The notes beneath the pieces were generated by a model. It did not search any database. It was given only the letters and a program-made list of their open reading frames with translations, and was not told the origin of the DNA. From Mya arenaria (Eukaryota; Mollusca; Bivalvia; Myida; Myidae): a stretch of 64,000 nt of DNA. The stretch is taken from positions 34,074,225 through 34,138,224 of the forward strand of contig NC_069126.1 in assembly GCF_026914265.1 (NCBI RefSeq), in the 5' to 3' direction. Of this stretch, positions 36,061 to 50,100 are shown one piece after another. The translations under genes were made by a program, and so were the position numbers. The stretch's first letter is position 1. Every line of letters begins with the position of its first letter.

Positions 36061-36229
36061 GTATTAATATACATTAATGTAGAAATGTTTGCTATGCACC
36101 TTTTAAGTCTCAAAATGCGTTTGATATAAGAGCAATAATCAACGACATCACGGCATTGTTCCCAGGTTTGAAGTATTAGTTTAGTTTATTTACTTATTTT
36201 TGTTTGCAACGATTGTGAAACAAAGTTGG

Positions 36230-36385
36230 TACGATTAATCACTCAAGTTGTTACGCGATAGTGTGGTGTTGTGCGGGAAACCTGAGTGCCAAGAGAAATA
36301 CCACTAGTCCAGCTTGGTGACCACAAACCAAACCAACATGCGCCCAGGCTGGGAACCAAACCCGGGAGTGCGTTAACCGAACAAC
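36230..36385 (-). repeat. Decayed tRNA-derived SINE
   Basis: Shares GTGTGGTGTTGTG, CCAGCTTGGTGACCAC, AACATGCGCCCAGGCT and AACCCGGG with the copy at 4770-4930. Confidence 0.6.
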
Positions 36386-37479
36386 CTTAAAGGCCTAGAT
36401 TAAGCCTTCTATAAGTGCCCCCCCCCAAGTACCCAACCTCTGTTGATCTTAATCTTAATGCCTAATTGGCTTATCAGATCTCCAATCTGAGTATCCTGTT
36501 GCGCAGTTTTCATTGTTTTATTATAAAAATTGACCCTAAATGGCCCTGAGCCAATAAACCAATGCACATGATATTGGCCCCTACTGTGGAACCAGTGTGA
36601 TAAGTAGGAGATGCACAGCAGGGGATTATCATGCCAAACATTCCTTAAACTAGGCCTTTAATAGCTAAAGAAAGCGGATTCTGACTGGCGCGGTTACACC
36701 ATGATTGAATTTTGACAAGTTTCCGTGACAGGAAACAAAACAACGCAGTCTGTTTAAATTTCATGGTGTGCGCTCTACCCACCCTCCGGGGCAAAACACG
36801 GATATTTTTAGAGTCATCAAACAATTCTGAAAATAATGAAGCGGGAAGAAAAAAACCGTGTACAATAATGTGTCAAATGCAGCATAATACTTGTTCAAAG
36901 TCGTTAACGCAAAATGTTATGGTTAGATGACATGAAGTAAAATCTGTATGATAAGGAATGGGCGGAGCTTACGAATGCTAAATAAATAATAATAATAAGA
37001 AGAAGAAGGAAACAAAAGGCCCAAGTGGGATAGATTGGGGTTTGCTCTGGAGGATGAACACTTGAGGTAAAATCCTCCTAGGGGTCAACACTTCATGATG
37101 AGTGCTAGTAAACTCGAGAATTAATGTATGATTTAACACAACGATATTTTACCTCGGTGAGTAAACACGTATTCACTGATCATCAACGTTATGAGTTAAA
37201 ACAAGTATTCACTAATCATCAACATTATGAGGCAGTTGTGTGTAATATGCAAACGAGGAGATGACAGACACATGTCATACCATATATGGAGATGCCTCTA
37301 AATGATGTTGAAAAGTTGAAGAACAAACTATTGATGTTATTTGAATTCTCGACAGCAATTTACAATATATGCCCCATTTACGATATTAATTTGAAAGATG
37401 GTTGCTCTATCTTCAACAGAAAGGGCAGACCTCGGTACGTCGGTGTAGCTCTATATAACTCACAAGTATATATAAACGC

Positions 37480-37565
37480 GTATGTGTGTGTGTGCGTGTG
37501 TGTGTGTGTGCGCGTGTGTTTGCATATGTGTGTGGGGGTGCGTATGTGTGTGTGTATGTGCGTCT
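37480..37565. repeat. (GT)n microsatellite with interruptions
   Basis: About 80 bases of TG/CG dinucleotides. Confidence 0.95.
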
Positions 37566-38567
37566 GCATGCATGCGAGAATGGGAGGATGGATGGCTTTA
37601 CATGGTGCATGTATTCCATATAAATTGTTTCTGTAAAATATTTACAAGTCGTGCTAAAAGCTGTACATCACGAGAGGGGTCGCCCAATCAGCTTGTTCTG
37701 TTACCAATTTTCTTTGAATTGTTTGCGGTATATGGAATACAATTGCAATAAGACACATATTTGAAGCAAATAAGGCAAATACCCTCACTAAAGATGCTTA
37801 TAACGTCAAATTAAAATCAAGAATCATCAACATTTTTTTAACATCAAGTACAAAACAACCCTTTATAACCACAATTGTTAATACCACGTGTATTCTAATG
37901 TAATTACTGGAGTGTTTATATATTATCATTAATTTTATTTTATGTAATCCGACAGTTAATATATTACATAATGCTTGAAAAAACTAGACAGGTAAGTATG
38001 AACTCCGGGGTTTGGAGAATTGATGTAAAGCTAAAGATATATTAAAACGAATGGTAACGGAAATATCATTAAAACCTAAAGACTTGTTTTAAAAAAATTC
38101 TGATGTAAACTAGTCTACCCGATGGCTGCTCTCTGTATAGGTAACAAATGAAAGGAGGAGATACGTATAGTCTCAGGAATGTCCAATTTATTATTTCTGT
38201 TTCATTCTCTATTTTGTTTTTGTTTTACAGCCGTTTCATATTTCTTCAGAAAGTGTTTTCCTTAATAGCGGGACCGCACTTCGAGTGTAAATATCAATTA
38301 TATACAGATCAACACGGTTTTAGAACAACGCTCTATTTACAACATGTGATACTTTATATATAACAAGATTCCAAATCAAGTAGTAAAATAACCTACGGAG
38401 TTTAATATGAATTATGACACTGTGGATAACTTACTCATGAAAGACACGTATTTTGTGTCTTGGTTTACATATGATCATGAGTAGTCAATTTTAAATTTGT
38501 CCTCTATAACTAGTTTTGTGATTGCAATAACACGACCATGGTTATGCAACTACTTGAACACATTGAA

Positions 38568-38749
38568 TCACTTTGTCCCACTTTTATGTGCATTAATCTC
38601 TTGTTTGAAAGCAGGATTTGTCATTTTTACGTATTGTTGATCCTCTTTTTCTTCCGTTTGTCTTTCTCTTCTCTTAAGGTATTCAAAGACTACTTCATGA
38701 CAAAATGTGTACTGCTCCTTCAAAGAAAAAATGCACATTTACTCATTAA

Positions 38750-38808
<59 letters not shown>

Positions 38809-38812
38809 CGAG

Positions 38813-38868
<56 letters not shown>

Positions 38869-41145
38869 CCACCAGCATCATCATCAACAACATCATCATC
38901 ATCGCCACCGCCGTTATAAATTACATAAAGTCGAGATTACCATGTTTGTAACAGCCGCCTTCCGCCGTTGTTTAACGAGCCTGACCGAGTCCGCTATTGC
39001 AACTTCATTGTCGGTCTTTATTCGGTCGACAGTGCACAAAAGTGCTGCAAACAGACCACTCCGCGAGTACCCATCGCTGAAAGCAACAAATATTCAAATA
39101 TTCAGAACGTTTTTTTAAGAAACGTCTTATATCTTGCAATGAAAATGAAAAATCAACGAAATACTACATATTACTTTTGCATGTACGTAAGACAAACACG
39201 TCCTTGTCAAATGTTTGTTTAGGGCAAGAAACATATAATATCGAGACCAAGATGTTGACCAAGCTCGTGAAGGATATCACCTACTGGCATTGCACAACAA
39301 CAGGTCCTGCAATACTGCTGATCTTCTGGAGGAAGTTGACCAATGTGTCTTGTTCACAGGGATTCACATCAGGCCACGCGGTGAACTGATGTACCACCGT
39401 TTTTTTGCTTTGACGCTGCGCAAAAGAAAGTGTCAACATGTACATTAAATACGGAAAACATTCTGGTCTAATGTTCTTGTTGTGTTTGTTATATCTATTA
39501 CATACTACCTTTTCTGCAAGCGATATATCTATTATCCGAGTAGTCCAGTGCGTTGCATCATCTACGGATAAAAGACTGATGACAAATGGTCCCAAACAAA
39601 GGGGATTCTTGTTGTGGGGCCAATAGCAATGACGCTGAAAAAAAAATGAGTTTCTTTATGAGGTCACAACTTCTTTGTAGACGATTTATTATAGACTCTT
39701 TTTGTTGATAAATTCATTTATTGTGGATTTGTATTTCTTATCTCCAACCAGATTTGTAAACATACCTCGTTGTTTTCTTCGTCAAGTAAAACAACATCCC
39801 GAATGTTGTGGTCCCACAAAAGCCGTACAAAGTCATTTACAGTATTTTGCAACGGAAACTGCGTCATAATGTACTTTTCATTTTCTCGGTAAGTCTGAAA
39901 TTTGGAAAAAAATACTTGCAATGACTGTGCAGACATTGGAGTCACATATGCAAAACAAATCCTGTCACAATAGTTCGGTTTTGTAAATATGTATTCTTTG
40001 TATAACAGATCGGTTTCTGCATACGATTCGGGATACTCGCAATGTTTTAATGATTTATAAATGAATCGTTTATTGGCTCGTAAGGGGAACTTTATTGTAA
40101 CTTTCCAATATATCAATATAAAATGTTCAATGTTTTCAAACCGGAATATACACAGCATTTATGAAATCATTTCCAGAAGAAAGCAGTGGTCTGTACATGT
40201 CATCTGAAACGTAATACAATAAAATTTATTTATTAATTTCAACGCTCCGGGTTTTTTTAGAAGTAATTTTGATCCCATGAAATGTCTACGACTAAGTACT
40301 TCCTAGCTCTAACGGCTGGTATTGCTTACGCTCAGTCTTCTTATAAAATCCCCGTAGAAATATTTTAAGTCAGCCTATAGTGTCTGATTCTTGTATGTCA
40401 TTTTTAACTCAAGAAAAAATGATCATATAACATATTTAGTGAACATATCAGAATAACTTAATACATCATTTATGACTTTTAAGCACAGACGGCAAATGAA
40501 TCATAGGTTTGTAAAGATTTTAATTTACGGCTATATTGCTACAAGTGAAATCGTGTATATAAAGCCAGACTTGTCAATAGTACAGTCCCTAGAGGTTTTT
40601 TTGTGCCTTTTTTCCAGAGCGCAGCTTGGCATATTTGTGTTGGGGGATGTCTGAAGTTCATTTTAAGCGAGAGTGGACAGCTGGAATCCCCCAGGTTACC
40701 ATGGTAACCACGACAACAGCCAAGATGGCCGCCGTTTTCTTAGCCCATGGCTAGTCTTTCAGTATGTTTAATAGATATGATAAATACTGTAAGATTAGCC
40801 ATGGGCTAAGCCATCTTGGCTGTTGTCGTGGTTACCATGGTAACCTGGGGGATGCCAGCTGTCCACCCTCGCTTAAAATGAACTTCAGACATCCCCCTAC
40901 GCAAATATACCAAGAATCGCTCTGGCCAAAAAGCACACAAATACCTCTAGGGACTAGACTACAATGATAAAGACTATTATTTCAACTTCATATTACTCAA
41001 TATATATTTATTATCTGAACATACCTGGTATGACATTTATATCAATTGATTTGTACATGTTTTCCGGTAATAGACCGTCCGGCATTCTGTTAAAATCATA
41101 GTCGCTTTCCACTGTTTTGACACTCGCGATCGATTCTGTTATTGC
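38568..41145 (-). CDS. RPTP membrane-distal domain D2
   Basis: Seven exons. DFINAVYIP, YIMTQFPLQNTVNDF, HQFTAWPDVNP, QCHDGYSRSGLF and EQYTFCHEVVFEYL mark a PTP fold. Unlike many D2 domains it keeps WPD and a C-x5-R loop, but the loop is CHDGYSR rather than CSAGVGR and the KNRY loop is replaced (ENMYKSID). Probably regulatory or very weakly active. Tail after D2 is about 40 charged residues. Confidence 0.9.
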
Positions 41146-44100
41146 CTATAAGTGCAAATAAATGTATGATATTTGTGCGTAAATTAAGGAAATGATACTA
41201 ACCTGCATATATACAATTTCTAGTAGTACAAGAAAATTAAAAATAATATATTGTTATGTAGCGTTTAAACTAGTGCTTAAATCCTAAATAAATTTTATTA
41301 TGCAACTTCTGATGTACATGTTATTTTTTGTTATGAAGCCTATTATCTTATTAAAACCTATGTTTTTATATTATAACATGTGATATTATGATCGTGAATC
41401 TTTTCAGGTCTTTTGTTTGTTTGTTATTGGATAATCTGGTTTTTTTTTCGGAAAATAGCTATCAGCTAATGTTTTTTGTGTTTACCATAACCGCCTTTAA
41501 ATAAAGATTATCTTATCTTATCTTAGCTCCTAAAACATGATCTAGTATATTCACATATCTAATAATACCAAAAAACAAAATGAGCATACTTTAAACTCCT
41601 TGTTTAGTGTATTGTTTTCGGTCACAGTTGACTGTAACCTCATACCCTTTTCAGGAGTGATAATCTGTCCAATGGGGTCTAGCAGCTCCGTAATAACTTC
41701 ATGCAGATACAGATATTGCTCCTGGAAAATGAATTAAGACATTGACTTAGTTCAAGTTCTAGAAAATATGGAAACCTTCTACATTAAGATCGAATTGAAC
41801 GATGTTTCTAACCTTTGTCTGTACCATGCTTATCCGTTGCTCCCTTAAAACATTCACTGTGTCTGGAATATTCAGTTTCCCATCAACCTTTCCTTGGTCA
41901 TAGAGGACGTCTAAGGCAATGAAGGACCCAGTCCTTCCTACACCGGCGCTGAAGTTATACCAATGGCTTTGAGAGGTTGTATTGTATCATGATTGAAAGG
42001 GATGTTAATAACAATAAGGTCTGAGATTGTATACCTGATACAACTTGAATAAGAAAAACAGGAGTTTGATATTTTAGTCTATTGAATTATGAAGGTAAGC
42101 CTTCATCCAAAAACCTTAATTGATTTGTACAGTACAAGTAAGAATAATTAATTAGACAACAGGATAAGCAATCGCAGAACTGTTGGATTGTTATTTTGTT
42201 TGGTACTGTTCGACAAGAAATGCATGTATCAATCAGTAATAGATAGAAGAGATCGATAGCAACCTGCAATGCACCATCCATGGCGTGTATTCCACAAACT
42301 TGCTTTGTCTAACTTTTCTCCAGAATTGCATTAAAGATAAAGCCGTCCCTTGCACATATTTGTCGGGCCATGCTGTGTAATGAAACTGAATCAATTGCCG
42401 TTCGAATCGAGTTCCTTCCTACATAAGATTTTGTTTAATATGTCAAAAGAAACCTATACTTCAGTGACAAATACTAAAGACTCAATCTAAGATAAAATAA
42501 TATATAGGTAGTACTGTAGTAAGATGGCTGCATATTGGGTCTCCTCGGTATATACAAGAAATACATTGCAAACGGATGTTAATACTGGCTCATGTAAAGA
42601 AACTTCTCCTTACCATGTTGTATGTGAAATGTCTAACAACAAAGTCAGCGTACTCTTCAACTTGGTCAAGGTTGACACTACACTTTCCGTATAAAGCACG
42701 ATCATCCGGCCAATATTTGAAACATTTTTTCTGTAATAAAAAATTGATATTGAATGCATACTCATATTGAATCTTCAATTATTCAGTTTTTAAACTGATT
42801 TGTTTAGTATTCCGTTCTACCATTATTATCACGACATTGTATACATACTGGTTGAATGTTAAAAATATAGTTTTAATTGCACACGTCTTTTCTATATGAT
42901 CTTTCTGGCTATTTTATGGATACTACTATGGCATGCTCAGTTTTAAATAAATAATATTAACGTTAACAACACTATTACTTCCAATTATTTTCAACATACC
43001 TTTCCGACTTCCATAATATTTGTAACCATGACAATAATTTTGATATCTTCGGAATGAATCATTCTCCAAGTATCGCTTATTGTATTTTCGAGAGGTCCTG
43101 AATAATTAAACAGTTTAATTTTAAGAGTGTAAACACAATAGTAGATGTACCTTTGTTACATTGATATTAAGTATAAAAAAAACTCAATACATATTTCATA
43201 AACAAATATGGCTATTTACCTTGGGCAGCTATATATTTCCTTGGTTTACAGTATCCCTATGAAAAATGCAATCAGTCAATTAAAATTTAATGATGTCATT
43301 GAAAATTAACAACATTAGCTTGTACCCTCATTTCATGTTTTAAATTAATCATCTAACTGTAGGATTGTCATGAAGATACACGATAAATGGACAAGAAACG
43401 TGTCATAAAATTAATAATATCATAATTTTATTCATGATTCACGCTTGTTTCTCGAATGCAGACGAATATCGTGTCTCTACATATGGAACAAAATTCAATG
43501 CCTCAACAGTTGACGTTTTTTATTTTGTCATAGAATTATTGGATTGCTAATTTCGTTTGGTCTGAAAAGCGAACATCAAAAATTGCACTTAATATGCTAC
43601 ATCGATTTTGAGCAAATATTGAGAGAGAAAAAGACACTTACATCAATGTAACTTGCGTTAATGAAATCAGAGTCTGGATCCCCTCTTAAGAAAGGAAGGA
43701 CCACTCGACTTGCATCGTCTGAAATGACTGATAAATTAACTATCGCAAACATATAATATTACAACGCGTATTTGAAAACATATCAATAAGCAGTCAAAGA
43801 AACTGAAGAGAAAACATATGTAAGCGGACTTAAAATACGTTAAAATTTGGCATCAAAAGGTTAACAACTTGCTACATACATGGGTAAAAACTCCTATATC
43901 TATTTTTTGCAACATTATTTGGCTTCAGTGCTGCTTTTGTGTCGTATTTAAGGCCCACTTGCAAAGTCTGAAAAACAAGAGTATATGAACCTCGCCCACA
44001 TTCGATATAAATTTACCTTGTATCATAATTATGGAAAATAACTTAAGTTTTTACCTTATTTAGATACATGAGTTCATTAAGCTTCCTGCATATAATCCAA

Positions 44101-47100
44101 TATTATCAATTATCAATTATATCAAATTTGGAATAACTTGTTGATTTTTACATCAACATTTTTATCTTTACTTTATGCTATATTTATATGAATTCATTTT
44201 TTACTTATCTAAAGGAGGGAAAACGATATTGTAAATCCAAAACACTGCTGATATACACTGTGATATTTATTATATGCTTTTCGATGTTTAACAGAAAATT
44301 ATCGTTGAAATAGTTTGATATTTCACTGTTTCAAACAGTGAAAATATCAATAAGATATTTTTCATTTTTTTTAAATTTAAGCCCGTTCTCACGTCCAAAT
44401 AAAACTTCGGGGCTAGGCTACAATTTCAATTTCATTTTTTTCGAATGACGTCACGTTTGCATAAAATTGGGCGCACTCTTCTGAAGAATTACAATTTAAC
44501 GTAAGTATTTTGTGCTCACTGGGTAGTATATTTTAATATAGCATTGAAACAAACAATTACCCTCTTTGTCTTTACTTTTTAGAAACATAATTGAGATCAA
44601 CATTTATTTAATGCAGATTTGTGTTTTACTTCGTGAACCTATGTGTACATTTACGGAATGTTACATTTATAATTAATGACCTTAGGTCTTAAAAAAAATC
44701 TCCATTTACAACTTTATGAAATTTGCAACAGTGTGATTTAATTAATAAAAAATAAAGGTTGTACTTTGATTGAGAAAGTTAGCATAGGCATGAATAAAGG
44801 TAGCTATGGACTATACACCAGATTGGCACCAACAAAGTTGTTTTTTTCTGTTACGAATCTCAGGACAATAATTTAATAAAATGTTTTACTCTTTGATATC
44901 ATAATGGTTATAAAAGAACCGGTGTCGCCAAAACTACAGTTCAGTGTTGTATCCACGATGCTACGAAGGTTTACTCTAATCATTTGGAATATTTAAACTA
45001 TATACCTAACTTTGTAGTATCACATGATAACATCGACAAGCCAATCACGCATAAGAATGTATAGTACTAGATATACATACCTAGTTATCTTTTTCTAATG
45101 TAAAAAATACGAAAACACTGCGATAAATAAATAAATTGTAAACTATGTGGTACTTAAGTTATTTAGTTTCCGTTTACTGTACACATCGATACCAAGTTTA
45201 TGTCAGTTTTCGACAATTTTATTTTATTTTTCGCTATTTCATCAGACGGTGTATAGCGCCTTTAATAATAAGAATGCATAAATATTATCTTAACTGCTTC
45301 AAAATGAGCATTGAACAATAAGCAAAGTCATATAGAAAGTGGCCAATGTCCTTTATTCATTGATATAGACGTACATGTTCGAATAAATTTAAGATACTAC
45401 AATTAAACGAAAAACACTTGTTGTGGTACTTATTGACTAATAATACATTTCAGGTATGATTAGTATCCACTTCCTGGTTAACAGGCGAACTTACGTAAAA
45501 TTCTTTAAACAACGGTACAGGATCACGTTTTAGCTGTCGTACTGTATCCCGTAGTGTTTTGATTGTTAAAGGCTTCCAAAAAGCATCATTCGTCTGTATG
45601 TTTCCATATAAGTTCTGGTCTTCTTCATACGTTGGAGTTTCATCAGTTATTGGTAAAACGTTGTCGAAACCTGTCTCCATATTTCCACCTTCATTACTGT
45701 TATCTGTTATGCTGTGTAATTTAATATGAATAAGTAGAAAACGATTTTATAAATCAAATGCTAATATAATATAAGAACGCAAACTATTTTATATTGGGAG
45801 TATTGTTAAATATCAAATGGACAAAACTTACTGTTGTATTGTGTTGTTGTCATGTTGTGGTGTGCCTAAAATAAGGAATAATTACATTCAAACAACGAGA
45901 TTTTAAGGGGAAGCAGCAATTTTGTCACGGTATAGCAGGTAATTTATATTCTTAAGTACTATTCGAGAGAAATTTAAGTTTAGTGCTTGTCAAAAAAGAC
46001 GGAAACTACTTATATCATCATACAAAAAGTCGTGAATACTCTAAAGAACGAGGATACCATGGATCCATCTTATGAACAAGCTTACGACAAAAAAATCATA
46101 CGATCTAGAAATTTCGATGAATACAAGGTGAATACCAGATATCGAATTAATGTTTAAATTGCATATTCAAATCAGCTGAGAGTAACCAAACGATCCAACC
46201 TACTTATTCTTAAATGTTTCTTGTAACTACCAAAAATTCAAGTTTCTTTGATAACATTAACCCTACACTTGTTAGTGCAGTAACGGCTCACTTCTCGTTG
46301 TCATACTTGTTGATGATTTATCTACTTGGCTGCACTTATCATATGCTTAACGTTTCACATAATTAAATCAATATCGGTAATCTGTGTTATTTGCCAAACG
46401 CACTTATGTGGCAAAAATACAATAACTAAAAATGATAATAAATTAAAACCATATGCCTATGATAATGTATCTGGTTCGACAAGAAACACTTAACATGGCA
46501 TGGTCAAATAGAAATCTAATGTAACTACCTTTAACACTTGTTATCCTCCTAAAGACAAACACAAGAACTGCAATGAGAACTACTCCAGTTATAGCACCAA
46601 CAGAACCACCTACGAAGTTCATCGTGAGTGTGGCAATTGTAGTTGATTTGGCTGTAAGATACAGGATAAAATACATTATTACTTGTTGTTGAAGTAACGA
46701 CATCAGTTGTCGATGTGAGTTTGAGAACATATTTCGCTTGTGTCGACGTTTCCGGAAAGACCTATGCAATATTAATAATATAACTTACTGTCTACAACAA
46801 TGCGAAACGTTTCGTTCTTGCTGCCAATTTCGTTTTCAACCCTTACAGAGTAATTGCCGGCGTCCCAGGGTTTTATGTTTGTTATAATGAGGGTAGATGA
46901 CATGTTATCTGAAGTGTTGATAAAAACTCTGTCCGATGAGTTTGTGTCTATTGGAATGTGCATACTGTTCGAAAGATTTGCCCATGTAAAGTTGATTGGT
47001 GGAGGGTTCGAAAACACACGGAAAAAAAGGACTGCTCTTGTACCAAGTCTACTTTCGATTCTAGTAATTTGATTGAAGTCAGATGGATATATAGGTGAAC

Positions 47101-50100
47101 CTGAAATATATGACGAAGGATCAAGCATTGTGTCCACAAATCACTCAATTATATTAAATACTCCTCAAATTAATTTAGGGGCCATATTGTTTTATGTCTG
47201 TATCTTATATAGTGCCAAATGCAGTCAGAGAGCAAAATGTCCAGGTACCTATCAAAGGGTAGTCATTTTAAAATGTCTATTAATACAGATCTCCATTCAA
47301 AATGGATTTATAAATACTCCTCAAATTGATTTAGGGGCCAGATTGTTCTATGTTTCTATTTGATATAGTGTCAAAAACAATCAGAGAGCGAAATGTGCAG
47401 GAACATATCGAAGGTAAAAGTCATTTTAAAATGTCTATTAAAACAGATATTCATTCAAAATGGATTTATTTGGCATAGGTGATAGTCTAAAAGTATAACT
47501 GTTTTCTTCGTATAGATTTAGCGGTCGGTGGAATGGAGGTCATTGTTGGCATGCATCATGCTGATGGAAACAAAACAACGCATTCTACTCCATTACATTG
47601 AAATACATATAGAAGACTAAACATGTTTAGACATGAGAAAAGTACAACGTGTGCATAGGAATTGGATTTAAAGGAGAATAACCACGTGGCTATTATATGG
47701 CAAAGGTTGCCAGGCAAAGTTGTTCTGAGTTTGTAAACAGCATTTATGGACATTTTCATTCGTTGCATATAATGTAATATTATACATTATTGATAGTTAT
47801 TACTGTTTATGGAATTTTAGTCCGCTTGAGTGTATTATTCAAACTTCAGCGCGCACAGGGCTGGAAAACAATTCCAACGACGTCATTTTCGAAAGGACTT
47901 AAAGTTCAGATATAATTTAGCGTATTTTTCTCAAAAACTACAATATCCCTTATTATTTAAAATATTGTTTGTTTAAGTATAAGATCGCAATATATTTTAC
48001 CGCATGAACATCATAAGTCAATATTGTGGCTACGCCTCTCATCGTCACACATTTCCATTGTACTGGAAAATACAAACCCATTGTGTTTGCCATGATGAGG
48101 TCTATTTTGTTTATGGGCGATTACAAAATTTATGCCGTCTTCAAGTAATGGGAGATGGCTGGTTTGACAACACATTTATCTTTATTCGCGATGTGTATGT
48201 CTTAGGTAATGACGACGTTGGTGGTTCTCCTTAAGTATTATAGATGACATGAACAAAGCTGGTTTATTAGACTACTGTGATGTAGGTAACGAGAAATGAC
48301 TGGGCTGATCAGTCGAAAATGCCTTCTTCGTCCATTTACAAGATGCAATCTTTAATGTTGTGTTGTTGGCAGAAAAAGCACAGCCAAACAGCGAGTCTAT
48401 CTTTAGCATTATTCGAAAGGTCCAGGGGTATCAAGTGTGGTGTGTCTTGCAGACTTGTGGACTGCAATATGCTGAGGCACGAGTAAGGAATCACTCAAAT
48501 GCTTTTTAGCGAAAAACCGTGCACTTTTTTACACATACATGCTGTTTCATTGCTCATGCTGGAAATTTGGCACTCTTTGCCTTAATCAGCACGTATATTA
48601 AGCTTTCGGTATGGTACAAATGGGCGAAGGCCTGAGGAGTCATACTCAAATATAAACATATATTTTAAGGTTTTGGGTGACTGTGCTCCGATTTACAACA
48701 TTTCTATAACCCACCCACATGGCTTATATCAATCGATATTGGTTGATCTCTTGATATTTAACTGGCCGATGAGTCCAATATTATAATTTGAGTCCAACCA
48801 TTTACCATGATATTAAGAACAATGAATGTCCAAAATTAACATAATTTATTAGCTAATGTATATATATGTAGGTTCAATATTTTTAAGAGAAATGAATTGC
48901 ATTGCACAATCACACATGATTGTAAGGACAATATTTTTTTGCCCAGAAACCTACATAAAATTATAATTATTTTTAAATAAAGGTCATAGTGCGGAACGGT
49001 AATGCACACACTATTCTGTTTTACAAATAAGTACAAAAAAAATTACTACATTCGACCAGAAGCGATGAATTTGCGTCGTTGTAATCGCATTTATCCACGC
49101 TTTCGCGCGATAAAATCTATCAATATTTGTGTTGAAACATGCTGTGCGAAGTTTTTATTATGTTGGCAAATACATAATTAGCTCATTAATATCAAAACCG
49201 ATTCGTATAAATATTTATGTGAAAAGCTACAGAAACAAGCTCAGTAGCAAAAAGTTTAAACATAAACCCGGTTTAATGGCACTGGGTAAACGCCAAAAAC
49301 ATAAAACATAAAATCACAAACAAGAAACATGGAAGAACAGCACAAAACTCCACAAAAAGCACAGTGCATACATACTATATATAAAAAACTAGGTATGTTT
49401 ATTACGAATTGTTAGGTACCGCCTTGGAACGGTCGGTAAAATGTAAATTTACTGGGGTTTTTAACCAGTTTATGTGCACAAACCTCCCTCTTATCCCAAC
49501 AATCCCAAACAAAGATAAAACGCAATATATATAAATTGTGCACATACTTACATCGGACATCTACTGTGACGTTTCGTTTCTCGGGTTGCAAATGGTTGTG
49601 CTTGTTTGCAGATACACACGTAAACTGACCTCTGTCATCTAAGCATGAACTGCTCTTGCTGTAATGTAACTCATTATTTTCCTCGATATATTCTAGGCGG
49701 GCTCCAGACGGTGATAAAATGGTTATACTTGCAGGGGGGTCACTATCCACATCACAGGCAAAAGTTAGGTTATCGCCGTGGTTGACTGTAGTGTTAAGAG
49801 CTGTGAACGTTTTAATTGATGCCTTATCTGAAAAACACAGACGCAAATTAAATACTTGTAAGCATATAAATGAATAAAACTAAAAGTAAATAATAATTGA
49901 TTAATTCTTGGTTGTGAAAAAGCAGCTTTGGTTATACAACATTTTCCTTTATAAAAAGGAGTTCCTTTATTGGTGTTAAATGACATTAATGTCGTAGATT
50001 ACTGAGATACGGTATATAAATGGGGCTTCCCCAATCACGTTGAAAATTGTTGGAGGTAGAGCTTGCCACTTTTGTAGGTTTAAAGATCACTGTCATTAAG

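Larger units (their letters stand above)
33452..38567. other. Tail-to-tail intergenic region
   Basis: Lies between the 3' ends of the SET gene (+) and the phosphatase gene (-). Contains a decayed SINE (36230-36385), a 3' fragment of the tandem-core element (35930-36060), a (TAA/GAA)n patch near 36985 and a (GT)n block (37480-37560). No exon recognised; TTTATT at 38187 could be the minus-strand poly(A) signal. Confidence 0.5.

Noticed and set aside
37286..37751. Coding frames across the (GT)n block
   Set aside because: Cys/Val or Thr/His runs come from the microsatellite; no domain on either side.
38707..38919. Poly-serine or poly-isoleucine protein
   Set aside because: Frames through (CAT)n are open on both strands by composition only, and the region is an intron of the phosphatase gene.
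41930..41960. Apparent loss of the catalytic Cys in D1 (genomic reading gives Asn-Phe before SAGVGRTG)
   Set aside because: The bases before CGCCGGTG are an intron end (ACTTCAG). The upstream exon 42264-42418 ends VHC plus AG, so the spliced motif is the intact HCSAGVGRTG.
48004..48234. Separate plus-strand gene in the RPTP intron
   Set aside because: A 76-codon frame with no splice signals, domain or regulatory context.
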